Origin: Axinella damicornis
Lineage: Eukaryota; Porifera; Demospongiae; Axinellida; Axinellidae
DNA: 64,000 nucleotides
Direction of reading: 5' to 3'
Assembly (NCBI GenBank): GCA_963931865.1
Contig: OZ007510.1
Span: 6,797,399 to 6,861,398 of the forward strand
Translations under genes and position numbers: made by a program
The notes under the pieces: generated by a model
The model's input: only the letters and a program-made list of their open reading frames with translations
What the model was told of the DNA's origin: nothing
Databases searched by the model: none
Shown here: piece after piece, positions 62,401 to 64,000 of the stretch
Layout: each line of letters opens with the position of its first letter
Position numbering within the stretch: the first letter of the stretch is position 1

Positions 62401-64000
62401 ATGCGTGCAATTGTTCTTCCAATCTCTTCTGTACAGAAGGACAGACTCTTCCTACGTCAGAGCAGGCAGTTCAAACTGATGAAGATGTAGCACCTCATGT
62501 GAAAACCACAGGTACATGTAGATATTCAGCTATAGAGATTTTTTGATTACATCATAAACGTAAGCATATATACCTTAAGTGCACATGATGCATGCAGGCA
62601 GCCATTTTGAGTGGCAAGTTTTGTGTATACAGTACAGCACGTGCAGTACAGTAAAATAATCTACTAGGGATCGGCCTAAACTTAGCAGACACTGTATAGT
62701 GCCAAATTTTCGCGATGCATAATTTCTGCAGTTTCATGGTTAGGCCTTAGATTGTGAACAGTTGAAGGATGTTCCATCAGTCTCGACCATGCACTGAAGT
62801 GAGATGTGAGCTAAACTAAATGAACAGTGGCTTACCACTCCAAAGAGACTTGTACGTATGTCGATTTGCCGTTCAGCAGAAGGCAGTGTGATATTATCTA
62901 ACAAGTTGCATTACCTGAATTCGAAAAATCGTGTGGTTACCCTAATGGGTCAGGAAGCTCTCAGATCAGCAGGTCAGAAAGCTGTCAATAATTATTGTGT
63001 GGCACAACTTCTTAGTAATATTTAGATACCACTTTGCAGTGCATTACGGGTTTTAGTGCACGAGGGCAATCTAGTTAACGGTCGAGGGCAAGATAATGCA
63101 CGAGCCGAAGGCGAGTGCATTATCCGCCCGAGACTGTTAACTAGATTGCCCGAGTGCACTAAAGCCCGCAATGCACTGCAAACTGGTATCTAAACTACTT
63201 AGTGCAACTCTCTGACCTGAGACAGCCTTTGATCTTTGAAAAGTGCTGCATTATCTAGATAATGCACACTAAAGTGTGCATATCATTATCTAGCTAAAGT
63301 GTGCAATAAGCGATTTAATGCTCCGTCATGTGATCGATTCTGAGGCGTCTGATTCGTTGAGGGTCACGTGAGTAGCACTAAAGTTGTATAAATGTAAAAG
63401 AGCCGTGACTTGCTATGACAGCAGAGAAGGCAGTAAACCACTTCATGGTATTGACATGTGTATAGTTGGGCATACTTTCACCACAGAAATTTTCAATTTT
63501 CTCCATGCTCAGCAGCCAGTGAAATTGAGAAATTTTACCTTCGTTTAAAGTTTCTCGCAAAATAGCACAGCTACTGTTAGTTACACTCACTTGCATGCCT
63601 GAAATAGAGTGGGCCTTGAACTCAAGTCAGCCTCACCTATGTATACGATATACCTGGTGTGTATCAGTGAGTAGTTGACATACTGTAAGTTTACAGAGGA
63701 ACATAGCTCAAGAGGATGACACAATTGTTGAGTGGTAACTAAGTGTACAGACCACTCAATTGACATACCCTATATAATGAAGTGTCTACTTAATGACTGA
63801 CATTTCTCCCTGTGTAGACTACCTGCGTGGTTTTGAGTCCTTTGCAGAGACAAGTTTTGTCATCACTGGCAGCCACTCTCACAGTTTTGAATGGCAGGGA
63901 TATGGTCTCAAGCTGCATATCCCAGACGGGGCAGTACCCGCAGAACACACAGACTGCAGGATTGACATCAAAGCTGGTTTGTCTGGACAGTTCAGTTTCC
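53409..64000 (+). CDS. Kelch-ZU5-death-domain protein, gene 3 (partial at window edge)
   Basis: Exons 53409-53940, 54800-54957, 56105-56296 and 57013-57184 (kelch), 61355-61929 (proline-rich, MITE-bearing), 62028-62321 and 62437-62511 (linker/coiled coil), 63818 onward (ZU5, cut at the edge). Kelch exons are the same lengths as in gene 1 and nearly identical. The 107-bp MITE plus 9-bp duplication in exon 5 adds 116 bp and breaks the frame. Without those 116 bp the exon would begin and end in phase 1. Skipping it joins exon 4 to exon 6 in frame, giving the gene 2 arrangement. UPA-like and death-domain exons would lie beyond 64000. Confidence 0.8.
55121..55213. mobile_element. TAGTCTCG-family MITE (copy 3 of 8808-8893)
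   Basis: Same ends and flanks (GTCCATAAT/GCCCATAAT) as in copy 1, slightly longer interior. Confidence 0.7.
56436..56831. mobile_element. TAGCCTCG-family MITE (copy 3)
   Basis: Counterpart of 11776-12185 with a shortened left end (TAGCCTCGTTCCCACC). Confidence 0.7.
57591..57674. mobile_element. TAGCCTCG-family MITE, 84 bp (copy 3)
   Basis: Counterpart of 12947-13034, with the GCCCATAAC/GCCCACAAC flanks kept. Confidence 0.65.
57970..58391 (+). pseudogene. unrecognised coding-like fragment in intron 4 (copy 3)
   Basis: Same series of open segments as 13330-13740. Here an open frame runs from about 58173 ([22 protein letters not shown]) into [18 protein letters not shown] and a TGA at 58389. 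Differences from copy 1 are small indels, consistent with loss of constraint. Confidence 0.3.
59321..59620. mobile_element. foldback element (copy 3)
   Basis: Counterpart of 14647-14956. The right arm breaks off at TACATTTT, so the outer about 20 bp is lost. Confidence 0.65.
60020..60088. repeat. perfect 33-bp-arm palindrome
   Basis: GTGGCCATACAGGGACTGTT.. is followed directly by its exact reverse complement (centre AAC|GTT near 60055). Copy 1 (about 15565-15605) has only the right arm. Confidence 0.85.
60465..60545. repeat. TTTCGTCTAATCCCAT tandem repeat
   Basis: Three or four degenerate 16-bp units (CCATTTTGTCTAA) in gene 3 intron 4. Confidence 0.7.
60846..61038. other. segment inverted relative to copy 1
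   Basis: 193 bp reading as the reverse complement of 15692-16479 once the TTAA MITE is removed. The flanks (GATACAAGGAAAATA.. and ..ACTCACCATTTAGC) stay in the same order in both copies. Confidence 0.75.
61640..61746. mobile_element. TAGTCTCG-family MITE inserted in coding exon, 107 bp
   Basis: TAGTCTCGTTCCCAGACC start and GTCTGGGACCGAGACTA end. CCCCTGATC is duplicated at 61631-61639 and 61747-61755. Gene 1 has the uninterrupted codons (CCCCCTGATCATTAC). Confidence 0.9.
63021..63195. mobile_element. foldback MITE with TTTAGATACCA ends
   Basis: TTTAGATACCACTTTGCAGTGC pairs with GCACTGCAAACTGGTATCTAAA. Arms of about 75 bp surround a GC-rich centre (GCACGAGCCGAAGGCGAGTGC). No homologue at the same place in genes 1 or 2. 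Followed by further short GTGCAT..TTAGCT palindromes to 63310. Lies in the gene 3 intron before ZU5. Confidence 0.7.

Overview
The window is animal genomic DNA, most likely from a sponge (Porifera, probably a demosponge). The genes are split by GT-AG introns with frames that join exactly. They include a metazoan-type WIPI/ATG18 autophagy gene and death-domain genes whose death domain resembles sponge families as I remember them. TE remnants and small foldback elements are dense. The species call is inference; gene models rest on splice sites, phase and comparison between copies.

Layout. (1) 93-4382, minus strand: 5' half of a WIPI homologue, nine exons, continuing off the left edge. (2) 7088-21937, plus: gene 1 of a tandem family encoding kelch repeats - proline-rich exon - coiled coil - ZU5 - UPA-like region - death domain. 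It carries a Helitron derivative in intron 2 and a frameshift in exon 10. (3) 22787-29837: a 7.05-kb Mutator-like (MULE) transposon with 44-bp terminal inverted repeats (TIRs) and a 9-bp target-site duplication (TSD). It encodes an intron-bearing DDE transposase with a SWIM zinc finger, plus a broken OTU domain. A 2157-bp near-perfect palindrome and a TA-flanked MITE are inserted into it. (4) 30991-46266, plus: gene 2, the intact member, 13 coding exons, 918 codons, without the proline-rich exon. DIRS and Ty3/gypsy fragments lie in its introns. (5) 46267-48705: spacer with simple repeats. (6) 48706-64000: a second copy of the 1705-18.9 kb segment, with a WIPI stub (first three exons) and gene 3 (kelch to ZU5, cut by the window edge). 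Its proline-rich exon holds a frame-breaking 107-bp MITE.

Copies 1 and 3 are nearly identical, apart from insertions, small deletions and one inversion. They therefore serve as filled and empty sites, which dates several insertions after the duplication and fixes their ends to the base. The same pattern could come from two haplotypes joined in tandem by an assembler, so the duplication needs read-level support.

Function. ZU5-UPA-death modules occur in UNC5, PIDD and ankyrin-type scaffolds. Joining them to an N-terminal kelch propeller suggests an adaptor that senses or scaffolds through kelch and signals through homotypic death-domain contacts; this is inference. The WIPI gene and the kelch gene are divergently transcribed. 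A 467-bp block with strong RNA-folding potential lies between them and is unchanged between copies 1 and 3. A leader exon with a conserved 13-codon upstream ORF ends at a splice donor before all three kelch genes.
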